Assembly (NCBI GenBank): GCA_002493515.1
Contig: DKYZ01000025.1
Location: 1-20,657 of the forward strand
DNA: 20,657 bases
Direction: 5' to 3'
Origin: Porphyromonadaceae bacterium UBA7087
GTDB taxonomy: Bacteria; Bacteroidota; Bacteroidia; Bacteroidales; Muribaculaceae
The notes under the pieces are model-generated. The model worked only from the letters and a program-made list of their open reading frames with translations, did no database searches and was not told the DNA's origin. Positions 1-8,122 of the stretch are shown piece by piece (position 1 is the first letter of the stretch; each line of letters starts with the position of its first letter). The position numbers and the translations under genes are program-made.

Positions 1-1
1 A

Positions 2-1111
2 GACGACCCGATGCCGCCACAAACAGACGCGACGGAAATCGAAGACCCCAACTTTGTGCCTCTCGACGAGGCCATCGAGAATGCAGACCGAATCTTAGCT
101 TCAGCTTTCGGTTCTAAAACCAGATCGTCACGAAATGTGAAGTCGGTTGAGTTCTTCGGACAAAACACCCGGAGCAGCGAGAATGCAGGATCTTATGGTT
201 ATTATATCGTCAACTATGAGAACGATGGAGGTTTTGCATTGCTGTCGGCAGATAGAAGGCTTCTTCCTGTCTACGCTTTTTCAGATGAAGGCTCCCTGTC
301 ACTTCGAGACACTATTGAATCGGAGGGTCTCAGGGCATATATGAACACACTGCCAGAAATAAACGGAGATTATAAGCCTTATGTCCCCAGGGACTCTTTT
401 CCCTTACAGATTTTTGATAGGTTGAGAATTGAAAGAGGACCTCTATTGCATGACAATGTCCGCAAAAGATGGAAGGAAACCTCACCTTTCAATCAATACT
501 GCCTTATACCGTCAACGGGAGAGCCGGGAAGAGCAGGGAGTGCCGCTGTGGCTATCGGTATGTTCTTATCCTATCATAAGCAGCCTAAATCATACAAGGG
601 AAAGTCTTATGACTGGGATGGCATGATTGCCGGAACAAAAGATTCCGATGTGGCACATCTCTTCAAAAGCATTGGGGAACAGGATAATATGAATATTGAA
701 TACGGAAAGTCATATTCATCATGCCAGTTTATGAATGTATTGACGACCATGAGACATTTCGGCTATGGGCGTGCGCTGGGGTCGTCTGGAACTACTGAAT
801 TTATATCATGGATTGCCGCTTGTGAGATGAATTATGCCAGGGACAACCTGATACTGGTATACGGATTTGATACAATCAGAAACAAATATTATATGTGGAT
901 AATGGACGGATATGCGGCTACAGAATCGACAGCAGATATAAAGGACCGTTCTAAAAGAACATATTATTTGCACTGTGCCTGGGGTAATGGAGGTCGGAAT
1001 GACGGTTTTTACCATTATGACGAGAGCTCGGAAAGCATGGGTCCGGACAACAGAAGATATAAGAACCTCGTAATGTCTTACGGATATAAATACAATAAAT
1101 ACCTAGACTGA
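2..1111 (+). CDS. C10 (streptopain/SpeB-like) peptidase homologue, catalytically degenerate; 5' end outside window
   Basis: The frame is open from base 2 and shows no signal peptide, so the true start probably lies upstream of the window; residue numbers here count from the Met at base 11 (366 residues). Residues about 64-90 (YYIVNYENDGGFALLSADRR, then LPVYAFSDEG) match the pro-domain of C10 cysteine peptidases. Residues 154-196 align with the mature enzyme's N-terminal region. The family motif TGCVATAM is AGSAAVAI here, with Ser177 where the catalytic Cys belongs. The family motif HAWVIDGY is YMWIMDGY (294-301), with Tyr294 where the catalytic His belongs. The later WGxGG...DGfy block is kept (324-335). 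The fold is therefore probably retained, but cysteine-protease activity is not expected. The role is unknown; an inhibitor, a decoy or a binding protein are possibilities. The next gene starts 16 bases downstream on the same strand. Family assignment is confident; loss of activity is inferred from the motif alignment. Confidence 0.75.
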   Translation, partial: DDPMPPQTDATEIEDPNFVPLDEAIENADRILASAFGSKTRSSRNVKSVEFFGQNTRSSENAGSYGYYIVNYENDGGFALLSADRRLLPVYAFSDEGSLSLRDTIESEGLRAYMNTLPEINGDYKPYVPRDSFPLQIFDRLRIERGPLLHDNVRKRWKETSPFNQYCLIPSTGEPGRAGSAAVAIGMFLSYHKQPKSYKGKSYDWDGMIAGTKDSDVAHLFKSIGEQDNMNIEYGKSYSSCQFMNVLTTMRHFGYGRALGSSGTTEFISWIAACEMNYARDNLILVYGFDTIRNKYYMWIMDGYAATESTADIKDRSKRTYYLHCAWGNGGRNDGFYHYDESSESMGPDNRRYKNLVMSYGYKYNKYLD

Positions 1112-1127
1112 TTTAACACTTGATTAA

Positions 1128-2420
1128 ATGAAAGCATTTATTTTACCAATACTCATCTTCGTCGGTATTTTTCAAGTCTACGCGGAAGATATCACAATTA
1201 AGTATCTTTCAGATATGTCGGAGGTGACATGCCTGGCTGCGACGAAAGACTCTGATTATACTATCGGAGGGCAGTCGTCGGATGGATTCCCTCGAATTGA
1301 TTGCTGGGGCGGCTCTTTTACAGCCGACAACGCGCAAGGCAACTGCATCGCAATCTCGCAATATGATCTTGCAATCTCATGTTCCAACGGAATTTACGGA
1401 ACATTCTCTCCATTCCATGAAGGCAAATTCATGGAATTGACAACTTGCGAACGGAACAATGTCATCTCCTTTAACGATATTGCGGATGACGGCTCCATAG
1501 CTGTGGGAAATATGGAGAACAGCGGCAGGAAATTCCCTTTCGTATGGACTGAGGGTTTGGATATTGAGATCTATGTTCCGGAAGAAATTACAGAAAGACC
1601 AGGATACGTCACAGTCGAGATGGCAGCATGTTCCTCTGACGGAAAAAGGGCTCTCGGCAACATCCTATATGAAGACGGAAGATGGAATTTCATAATCCTC
1701 GACAAAACCAGCGGCTACAACGAATATCCTTCCTTCGATTTCAATCCTGCCGGTGACAATAAAATCAATGACCTGAAGGAAATCGGTAGCATTGAATTTA
1801 ACGAGCTTACCGCCACCGCCATGAGCCAGGACGGTAACTGGATAGCGGTTGCCGTAACTGTGGTAAATCCTGTTGACGGGAGAACGAAACTGACGGGCAG
1901 GTATGATATCCGAAACAATGAGCTATACATCGCCACGCTATATCCTGAAGGCGATTATACCTTTATTCCGGTAGGAATTGACAACAACGGCACGGTAGTC
2001 GGAAGAATGACTTGCCATGAGTCGCAGAACCAGGGTCAGGAAATCAATCATGCGTGGGTATGGGAAAAGGGTTCCGACACAGTGATTTCAACTCTTTCAC
2101 AATCATTTAACAGAGAAATCTCTGCCGAATTGGAGGATCTTGACAGATTCAACAACCGTCCCTACGGCATAACAATGTCCGAAAACGGAGATTCCGAGTA
2201 CATCTTTGGTTCTTTTACTGACGAGAAAGGTATGAAATCCGGTTATGTAATCGAAATCAAAGGTATAGGAACGTCAGTTGACGTAATCTCCAACGACAAG
2301 GATTCTTCCGCGCTGGAGTTCTATGATACTTCCGGACGCAGACTCAATCTGGAATCAATATCAGATATAGACGGCAGTATCTACAAGCGACACGGCAACA
2401 AAATCGTGATACTTCACTGA
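1128..2420 (+). CDS. Secreted HAF-repeat/beta-propeller-like protein of unknown function with C-terminal tail
   Basis: A 430-residue protein opening with a clear signal peptide (MKAFILPILIFVGIFQVYAE, cut after about residue 19). The body has repeated segments of the form D(D/N)G..(A/V)VG......(F/W)VW..G, for example DDGSIAVGNMENSGRKFPFVW and NNGTVVGRM...NHAWVWEKG. These resemble HAF repeats of exported beta-propeller-like proteins. No catalytic motif is seen. The last 35 residues (FYDTSGRRLN...GSIYKRHGNKIVILH) form a short tail like those on many secreted Bacteroidales proteins and like the tail of the facing GH32 enzyme. Only 16 bases separate it from the degenerate C10 peptidase gene, so co-transcription is likely. 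There is no Shine-Dalgarno sequence, which is usual for the phylum. I do not recognise a specific function. Confidence 0.7.
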   Translation: MKAFILPILIFVGIFQVYAEDITIKYLSDMSEVTCLAATKDSDYTIGGQSSDGFPRIDCWGGSFTADNAQGNCIAISQYDLAISCSNGIYGTFSPFHEGKFMELTTCERNNVISFNDIADDGSIAVGNMENSGRKFPFVWTEGLDIEIYVPEEITERPGYVTVEMAACSSDGKRALGNILYEDGRWNFIILDKTSGYNEYPSFDFNPAGDNKINDLKEIGSIEFNELTATAMSQDGNWIAVAVTVVNPVDGRTKLTGRYDIRNNELYIATLYPEGDYTFIPVGIDNNGTVVGRMTCHESQNQGQEINHAWVWEKGSDTVISTLSQSFNREISAELEDLDRFNNRPYGITMSENGDSEYIFGSFTDEKGMKSGYVIEIKGIGTSVDVISNDKDSSALEFYDTSGRRLNLESISDIDGSIYKRHGNKIVILH

Positions 2421-2425
2421 AAATC

Positions 2426-2454
2426 AGCCCGGTCATGACATTAATGGCCGGGCT
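2426..2454. terminator. Hairpin between convergent genes, probably bidirectional terminator
   Basis: AGCCCGGTCAT (2426-2436) pairs with ATGGCCGGGCT (2444-2454): 11 pairs including one G-T wobble, with a 7-base loop. It is followed on the plus strand by ATTAATTT and on the minus strand by GATTTTC. It sits between the stop of the HAF-repeat gene (2420) and the stop of the minus-strand LamG-GH32 gene (2499), so it can end both transcripts. The T-tracts are short, so its strength is uncertain. Confidence 0.6.
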
Positions 2455-2498
2455 ATTAATTTCCAGACCCTCCTTGCCTGGCATAATATGCGGCTGTA

Positions 2499-4853
2499 TT
2501 AACGGACAAGGATCTTTCCGCCATTACCGACATATATCCCGGGATTCAGGGAATCTGTCATGTCGTGAGGGAACGATCTGCCTGACATGTCATATAAACA
2601 GGATGGAGCCAGACCAGTGCCTGTCATATCTACCGTCTCTACCGATGAGCCGGATGCCTCGACATCAAGAATCCAGGCACTTAGGCTTCCGACCTTTACC
2701 TCGCCTTCCGAAAACGCCGCAACTTCCGCTCCCGCGTCATCGGTAGGGAAAACACGTATGGAGGTGGCCCAGCGGTCGTTGACAAAGATGTCGAGAATGG
2801 AATGGTCGAGAAACACATTCAGTTTGACAACGCTTCCGGCAACCGGACGCTCCGGCAACGTGCAGCGGTAGACGCCGTCATATATGCCAGCGTCGTTGGG
2901 TATGCGGGGCAGACTACTGAAATCGGCCACTATCTGGCCTGAGGACGGCTCATAATATACCTTTGCGGAATTGCTGCCGTTCTTGAACAATTCAAAACCA
3001 AAGGAGGAGTTGCCTGCAACAAACTCCCCGTATAATTCAAGAGCATTTCCCTTCACCGGGTCAAGCGCCATGTCGCCGTCGAGAACGAAGCCCTCACGCG
3101 AGAAGACGGTATTCGTGCGCAACCCTTTCAATCCTTCATATGGCTTCTGAATCAGCTCCCCACCGGCTGAGAGGCTCCATTCCCTCGGAAGAGAATAGCA
3201 ATGGGCCCAGCCGAGACGCCAGTTGGTCTGCGAGGGAAGCTTGTCGGGCACAATGCCCAAGGCCAGCACTTTTCCATCATGCGCGTATACCGTAGGGGAA
3301 AGCATACCGAAACCCTCTTTTGACTCCAGATCCACCAGTCTCGGCGCAGCGGACTGAGCGTCAGGTTTGAAATGGCCGTCCACATCTATATCCCCGGTCC
3401 AGTAAAGAGTTCGTACCCCCTCACGCGTATTCAGCGGAGTCGCAGTGAAAAGCCACTTGCCGTCAGGCATACGCGTGATGTTCGGCATCTCCCAGAATGT
3501 GCCGTCCTGCGCGGCGGACGTGCCTGAGAAGAACATATCGCCGTCATTGCTCCATCTTTTCGCCACCGGGTCATAACGATGAAGGGTCGTGGCACCGACA
3601 CCGTTTTTCGACGTGCCGACAATCACATACGCCTTGTCTGCGTTGCGGAAGAAATAGGGATCACGGAAATCATCCGACAACCCAGAGGGTCGCCCGGAAA
3701 TCACCGGATTCGATGAGGATTTGCTCCAATTGACAAGACTGTCGCTCTCTGCCGAGGCCTGCGCGACCATCGCCTTGGCATAATCGACAGCAGTGTACAG
3801 GATTCCCGGTTTTCCGCCGGTCACCTCATCATCGGAAAACACGCAGCCGCTCCAGCATCCCTTTATGTCGTACCAGTCGCCCGGGGCCAGGGCAATCTTC
3901 TCTTCCCGCCAGTCATACAGATTCTTGCTCGAGATATGTCCCCAGTGCAGGCGCGCCATATATGGGCCGTCGCCATTCTTCTGGAAAAAGAGATGATAGC
4001 GGCCATCGGAATGTATGAGACCGTGGCATTCGTTTGTCCATCCGGCGGCCGGCATGCCGTGAAACCGGGGGCGAAGCCGGTCGGAAGCGAAACGTGACGA
4101 GGGAATGTCGAGCGAAGGAGCATTCTCCGGCACAGCGTCTGCAAAAGCAGAAAGATCAAGAGCCTTGTCCCATATGGATATGTCGTCGATAAGACCGTTG
4201 AAAGACATCAGCTCGAACGGCCCAGACTTACGCGATTCGCGTCCCTGTCCCATATAGAAAGCACCGGGCGCAAACGAAATGCTCCCGTTTGCCTTGCCTG
4301 AGCCTACAAGCTCCCCGTTGTTGTAAAGGGAGACGGTGCGGGCGTCACAATCAGCCACGGCCACAAGATGGTTCCACTGATAAGGGGGAAGAGGACTGTC
4401 GGCCTCTATCACAACAGGCCAGCCACCTACATACATGCGGAACGAATAGCCGCCGTTGAAACCGAGGAAGAATCCGAAACCGGTCTTCGCCTCCTCGTCA
4501 AGACAGCTCGCGATGGAGGTTTGTTCCTTCGTGTCCTTGTCAATCTCGATTACTGGATAGCATGGAAGCGCGACCCACATGGAGACCGTCATCTTACTGG
4601 TCCCGTTTCTGAATACGTCGTCAAGCGAGGCATGCACGTGCGACGTATATCCATCGAAACGCAAAGCCTTCCCTACTGCCCCCGCCACGCTCTCCGGTGC
4701 GAAATTACCCTCCACGGCATATCGCGAACCACTTATCGTCTCGGTTATCTCTCCGTTGACCGCCTCCATGTCGAAATGCGCCACCAGGTCGGCGTGCGCA
4801 CCACCTGCCGCCATCAGGGCGGCAAGCGGAATATATTTTGCCAAATGTCTCAT
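2499..4853 (-). CDS. LamG-GH32 fructan hydrolase (fructosidase/fructanase) with altered nucleophile motif
   Basis: Predicted exported glycoside hydrolase family 32 enzyme, 784 residues from the chosen Met (MRHLAKYIPLAALMAAGGAHA, a classic signal peptide without a lipobox Cys). An upstream in-frame Met at 4898 would place an unlikely 15-residue extension across an intercistronic hairpin. In chosen-start numbering: LamG/concanavalin-like domain about 23-240 (SMWVALP, NHLVAVADCDARTVSLYNNGE, DDISIWDKAL); GH32 five-bladed propeller about 260-580; C-terminal beta-sandwich about 590-735; short tail 753-784 (YDMSGR...GIYVGNGGKILVR). The stabilizer motif FRDP (Asp398) and the acid/base motif WEMP (Glu455) are present. 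The nucleophile motif WMNDPNG reads WTNECHG, with Glu275 in place of Asp. It is last in the susC operon, 74 bases after the DUF4960 gene. The fructan linkage it cuts cannot be read from sequence. Confidence 0.85.
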   Translation of the reverse strand: MRHLAKYIPLAALMAAGGAHADLVAHFDMEAVNGEITETISGSRYAVEGNFAPESVAGAVGKALRFDGYTSHVHASLDDVFRNGTSKMTVSMWVALPCYPVIEIDKDTKEQTSIASCLDEEAKTGFGFFLGFNGGYSFRMYVGGWPVVIEADSPLPPYQWNHLVAVADCDARTVSLYNNGELVGSGKANGSISFAPGAFYMGQGRESRKSGPFELMSFNGLIDDISIWDKALDLSAFADAVPENAPSLDIPSSRFASDRLRPRFHGMPAAGWTNECHGLIHSDGRYHLFFQKNGDGPYMARLHWGHISSKNLYDWREEKIALAPGDWYDIKGCWSGCVFSDDEVTGGKPGILYTAVDYAKAMVAQASAESDSLVNWSKSSSNPVISGRPSGLSDDFRDPYFFRNADKAYVIVGTSKNGVGATTLHRYDPVAKRWSNDGDMFFSGTSAAQDGTFWEMPNITRMPDGKWLFTATPLNTREGVRTLYWTGDIDVDGHFKPDAQSAAPRLVDLESKEGFGMLSPTVYAHDGKVLALGIVPDKLPSQTNWRLGWAHCYSLPREWSLSAGGELIQKPYEGLKGLRTNTVFSREGFVLDGDMALDPVKGNALELYGEFVAGNSSFGFELFKNGSNSAKVYYEPSSGQIVADFSSLPRIPNDAGIYDGVYRCTLPERPVAGSVVKLNVFLDHSILDIFVNDRWATSIRVFPTDDAGAEVAAFSEGEVKVGSLSAWILDVEASGSSVETVDMTGTGLAPSCLYDMSGRSFPHDMTDSLNPGIYVGNGGKILVR

Positions 4854-4878
4854 ATCAATATCGGTTTTATTGAAAATT

Positions 4879-4902
4879 CCGGGTGTCGTTGCCGGCACCC
4901 GG
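4879..4902 (-). promoter_or_regulatory. Intercistronic 10-bp hairpin with GCAA tetraloop
   Basis: In the 74-base gap between the DUF4960 gene and the LamG-GH32 gene, CCGGGTGCCG and CGACACCCGG (minus strand) pair over 10 bases with one G-T wobble, around a GCAA loop of the stable GNRA type. It is followed by AATTTTC, not a long T-run. It could protect or process the mRNA, or partly terminate, and so lower expression of the last gene in the operon. The structure is seen directly; the role is inference. Confidence 0.55.
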
Positions 4903-4927
4903 AGCTATCACGTAGGAATATTGTGGA

Positions 4928-6391
4928 TTATTTCAGATAGTCAAGAATATTTTTCGTCAGCTGCTCGATATTGTGCTGGTAAGGATTCACACCGGAGTTC
5001 TGATTCCACTCATAGGCGGCGAGACCATTGGCAATGCAGCGTCCGTGGTTGGCGTTGGCATAGAACTCCACCAGTCCCGCCACACAATGGTCGCGTACAT
5101 GTCCCCAGGTGGCGAGCACGAGAGAGCCGGTAGTTGCCTCGAAATTGGCGATAACGTCTGGATAGGAGCCGCGCCCGTAGATATTGCAGTCCCAGAGGCA
5201 ATTGTGGTCTTCCCTCTGGCCGGGGCCGATAAGGGGAAGGTTCTCATATCCATAACCGTTTGGATCCTCCAGGGTCAGACCTTTGTATATGGCATGCGCC
5301 GTGCGGTCGTAGAAACCCTGGTCAGAACCGTTGCGGAAATCCCAGCCGAGATAAGGATTGATCACCCATACATCATCGCCAGAGCCACCGTCGCCGTTGC
5401 CGTATACCGTAGGAGGCATATCAGCAGGCACAATGCCAAGAGGAACGGTGAGCTGGGTGGCCATATTAGAGAGATAGAGGTTTCCTCCTGCGGCCGTATA
5501 GCTCCTCAGAGCGGCTATAGTCTCCTCTCCTGACACCTCGGCAGGAAGATTTTCCCAACCCAAGGGAAGACCCACACGGTCTATCTCAATCCATATCACG
5601 GGATAGAGATCTACATCAAGCGAAGCAATCTGGGAGGGCTGTATGAACTCGGCGTTCTCCTGGCGAGAGAACCACTCGGCAGCGGCCCGCTCATCGTCAT
5701 CCGGAAGGTTTCTCCAGTCTGGAACCGTAAGCAGATATGCCATCTTGGCCGGAATATAAGGCACCTTGACCGAAGTAGTCGCCGCCTCCGAAGGGTAGTA
5801 TTCGTCATACACCACCTGCACGCTGTAAGTCAGGTCCACATCCATGGGCTGGGCCTTCATCTCATAGGAGAGAGTGCCGGCAGGGAGATCAACAGCTGCC
5901 TCCCCTTCGCGACAGACACGCACGCCCGTTATTCCGGAACCTGACGGGAGAGCCCAGCTCAGGGTCACGGTGCGGCCCGAGACCGCGCTTTTGAGGGAAG
6001 TGACCCCGGGGAGCGTCTCCACCGGCAATGTGGCTGTGGCCGTCACACCCTCCGACACATATCTGTCGGCATAACAGATCTTCACTGTGAAGAGCCCCTC
6101 CTCACCCATCGGCTGACCCTTTACCTCATATGACGTGGCATCGGGGCCAAGTTCTATAGGATTTCTCGTGTCAGCATTCTTGATAAACTGCACGCCAGTG
6201 ATATTCTCGCTGGCCGGGAGCCGCCAGCTTACATTGATGGTGTGGCCGGAAACCTCGGCCCTTACATCTTCCGCTACAGGGAGGTCGGGCAAAGCCTCGA
6301 ATCCCTCCGGGTCGAAATCGCCGCAAGAGCACAACATGCTTCCGAATGCCAGAGTCATGGCGCCTAACCCATATATGATTGTATTTCTCAT
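4928..6391 (-). CDS. DUF4960 family fructan-PUL surface lipoprotein (BT1761-like)
   Basis: 487 residues from the chosen Met (MRNTIIYGLGAM...). Another in-frame Met lies at 6418, five bases after the susD stop; the internal start gives the normal signal-peptide shape and follows an A-rich stretch. The signal peptide ends MLCSC, a lipobox with Cys23 as the likely lipidated residue, so the protein is probably anchored in the outer membrane facing out. Residues about 41-123 and 127-211 are two tandem fibronectin-III-like beta domains that are clear copies of each other (VSGHTINVSWRLP versus VSGRTVTLSWALP; SYEVKGQPM versus SYEMKAQPM). Residues about 217-487 form the DUF4960 region, rich in Trp, Tyr and Gly. 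In the B. thetaiotaomicron fructan locus the gene in this place is thought to be a surface glycan-binding protein. That role here rests on position and family. Confidence 0.8.
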   Translation of the reverse strand: MRNTIIYGLGAMTLAFGSMLCSCGDFDPEGFEALPDLPVAEDVRAEVSGHTINVSWRLPASENITGVQFIKNADTRNPIELGPDATSYEVKGQPMGEEGLFTVKICYADRYVSEGVTATATLPVETLPGVTSLKSAVSGRTVTLSWALPSGSGITGVRVCREGEAAVDLPAGTLSYEMKAQPMDVDLTYSVQVVYDEYYPSEAATTSVKVPYIPAKMAYLLTVPDWRNLPDDDERAAAEWFSRQENAEFIQPSQIASLDVDLYPVIWIEIDRVGLPLGWENLPAEVSGEETIAALRSYTAAGGNLYLSNMATQLTVPLGIVPADMPPTVYGNGDGGSGDDVWVINPYLGWDFRNGSDQGFYDRTAHAIYKGLTLEDPNGYGYENLPLIGPGQREDHNCLWDCNIYGRGSYPDVIANFEATTGSLVLATWGHVRDHCVAGLVEFYANANHGRCIANGLAAYEWNQNSGVNPYQHNIEQLTKNILDYLK

Positions 6392-6423
6392 CTTCTTATC
6401 TTCTTTTTTAAAATTCATAAATC

Positions 6424-8100
6424 TCAGTCATACAGATCTCCCGCGTTGTCCTTCTGGTTGAGGGGAATGGGGAAATAAAGCTCGTCGGCCGAAAGGCTCG
6501 CTGTGGAATAATACGGCTGATAGCCAGCCTCGAACTGATAGTATCTATTGACCACATCCACGGCGTTGCCCCAGCGCAGGAGGTCAAACCAACGCAGACC
6601 CTCCATCGCAAGCTCCACACGGCGCTCGTGACGCACTGCGCGGCGTGCGTAATCCTGGTTCCAGGACGTGGCCGAATACTGACCTACGGCATAATTGGCC
6701 ACCATCGGATTGCAATCCACCGGTGTATAACCGGAATCCACCGAACGCGCCGCCTTTGCACGCACCTGGTTGATGAGGTCACGGGCCTGGTCAAGGTCTT
6801 TGTTCTGCTCTATCAGAGCCTCGGCCTTCATAAGCATCACATCGGCATAGCGGATTATGATATAGTTGAGCGAGGAAGCTCCCCATGGCACGATTCCCGG
6901 TTTGACGAATGGAGAATCTGGCGACGGATAAGGCTTCTTGCCGGAATACTGGCCGTAAAGCTCCAGATTGCGACACCATTTCTCGTTATACTGGTATGAG
7001 CGCCAGGGCATTCCGATGCGTCCGAGCGTGAAATCGAGACGCGGGTCGACGTTTCCGGCATAATCGGCGCTTGTCACACTCTCCGAGTTCTGGGTGCCGT
7101 CGAGATAGGGAAGACCGTTGGCATCCGTGCGGAAGGCGTTGACAAGATCCTGGGAAGCCAGGTAGAAATCGTCGCCGTTGCCGTAGAGGTTCCCCTCCGA
7201 CCAGGTGCAGTTGAGACAGTTGTTGAAGTTGAACTGGTCGGGAGAGTTGGCAGAGGAGAACTGGACCGCCATCACCGATTCATACATATTGTTGAACTCC
7301 GGTTTCGACATGTCGAGGAAGTTGGGATAGAGTTCATATTTACCCGATGCAATCACATACCCGGCATATTCCTCGGCCTCGGCCCACTCGGAAAGGAAAA
7401 GATCAACACGGGCCAGGATGGCCGCCGCCACATATCTGTTGAAACGGCCTACCTGCTCCTGTGTCTCGGGAAGCACCTTGTAGGCATCCCGCAGGTCAGC
7501 GCGGATAAAGCCCGCTATCTGGTCGCGTGTATATTCATCTGCCCTGCATTCCGAAGGATTGGCCACCGTCTCGTCAAAGTAGGGGAACTTCGCGAACAGA
7601 CGCAACATGTCGAAATAGTAGTATGCGCGAAGAGTCTTCATCTCGGCCGCGAACGAGGCCTTTGTGGCCTCTGGCAGCGAGGATGCCCCCTGGATTGCCT
7701 TTATGGCAGTGTTGCAGCGCGAGATGGAGAAATAGTTGTTGCGCCATTTGAAGTTTATCACGTCGTTGTCGCTCTGCACATTGCCTATCTCAAGCTGATG
7801 CATGTATCCCTCCATGGTGACACCGTCGCCACCTTTCAGGGCATCATCTGAACGCAGGTCGATAACCCAGTTGTTGATGGGGCCGGCGAACGACTCGTTG
7901 TTGCCGAAATAGTGGCAGAGTAATGTGGCATACGCGGAGGTCATCATATCTATTGCCTCATCCTCCCCGATCTGCTCAGAGGTGAACGAACCCTGGGGCT
8001 TCGTATCGAGCATGTCGTCGCACGATGCGGCGCAAAGAGTCATGGAGGCAAGCGCGACGCCGTATGCAGTGTTTCTTATGATTCTGTTTATGGTTTTCAT
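6424..8100 (-). CDS. susD: SusD/RagB-family outer-membrane glycan-binding lipoprotein of a fructan PUL
   Basis: A 558-residue lipoprotein; the signal sequence ends CAASC, with Cys27 as the lipidation site. Typical SusD/RagB features are present: the N-terminal part CDDMLDTKPQGSFTSEQI, tetratricopeptide-like helices around RAYYYFDMLRLFAKFPYF, and the C-terminal signature from YADVMLMKAEALIEQN to HERRVELAMEGLRWFDLLRWG, ending with LYFPIPLNQKD. The protein caps the SusC barrel at the cell surface and helps capture fructan oligosaccharides; it corresponds in position to BT1762. The gene begins 22 bases after the susC stop, so the two are surely co-transcribed. The symbol denotes the family; substrate specificity is inferred from the neighbouring GH32 and fructokinase genes. 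Confidence 0.93.
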   Translation of the reverse strand: MKTINRIIRNTAYGVALASMTLCAASCDDMLDTKPQGSFTSEQIGEDEAIDMMTSAYATLLCHYFGNNESFAGPINNWVIDLRSDDALKGGDGVTMEGYMHQLEIGNVQSDNDVINFKWRNNYFSISRCNTAIKAIQGASSLPEATKASFAAEMKTLRAYYYFDMLRLFAKFPYFDETVANPSECRADEYTRDQIAGFIRADLRDAYKVLPETQEQVGRFNRYVAAAILARVDLFLSEWAEAEEYAGYVIASGKYELYPNFLDMSKPEFNNMYESVMAVQFSSANSPDQFNFNNCLNCTWSEGNLYGNGDDFYLASQDLVNAFRTDANGLPYLDGTQNSESVTSADYAGNVDPRLDFTLGRIGMPWRSYQYNEKWCRNLELYGQYSGKKPYPSPDSPFVKPGIVPWGASSLNYIIIRYADVMLMKAEALIEQNKDLDQARDLINQVRAKAARSVDSGYTPVDCNPMVANYAVGQYSATSWNQDYARRAVRHERRVELAMEGLRWFDLLRWGNAVDVVNRYYQFEAGYQPYYSTASLSADELYFPIPLNQKDNAGDLYD

Positions 8101-8122
8101 TTCTTGTGCGGTTTTAGGATGT

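Noticed and set aside
4854..4898. Upstream Met at 4898 as start of the LamG-GH32 gene
   Set aside because: It would add 15 residues before a normal signal peptide and place the start within the intercistronic hairpin; the Met at 4853 gives a standard signal sequence.
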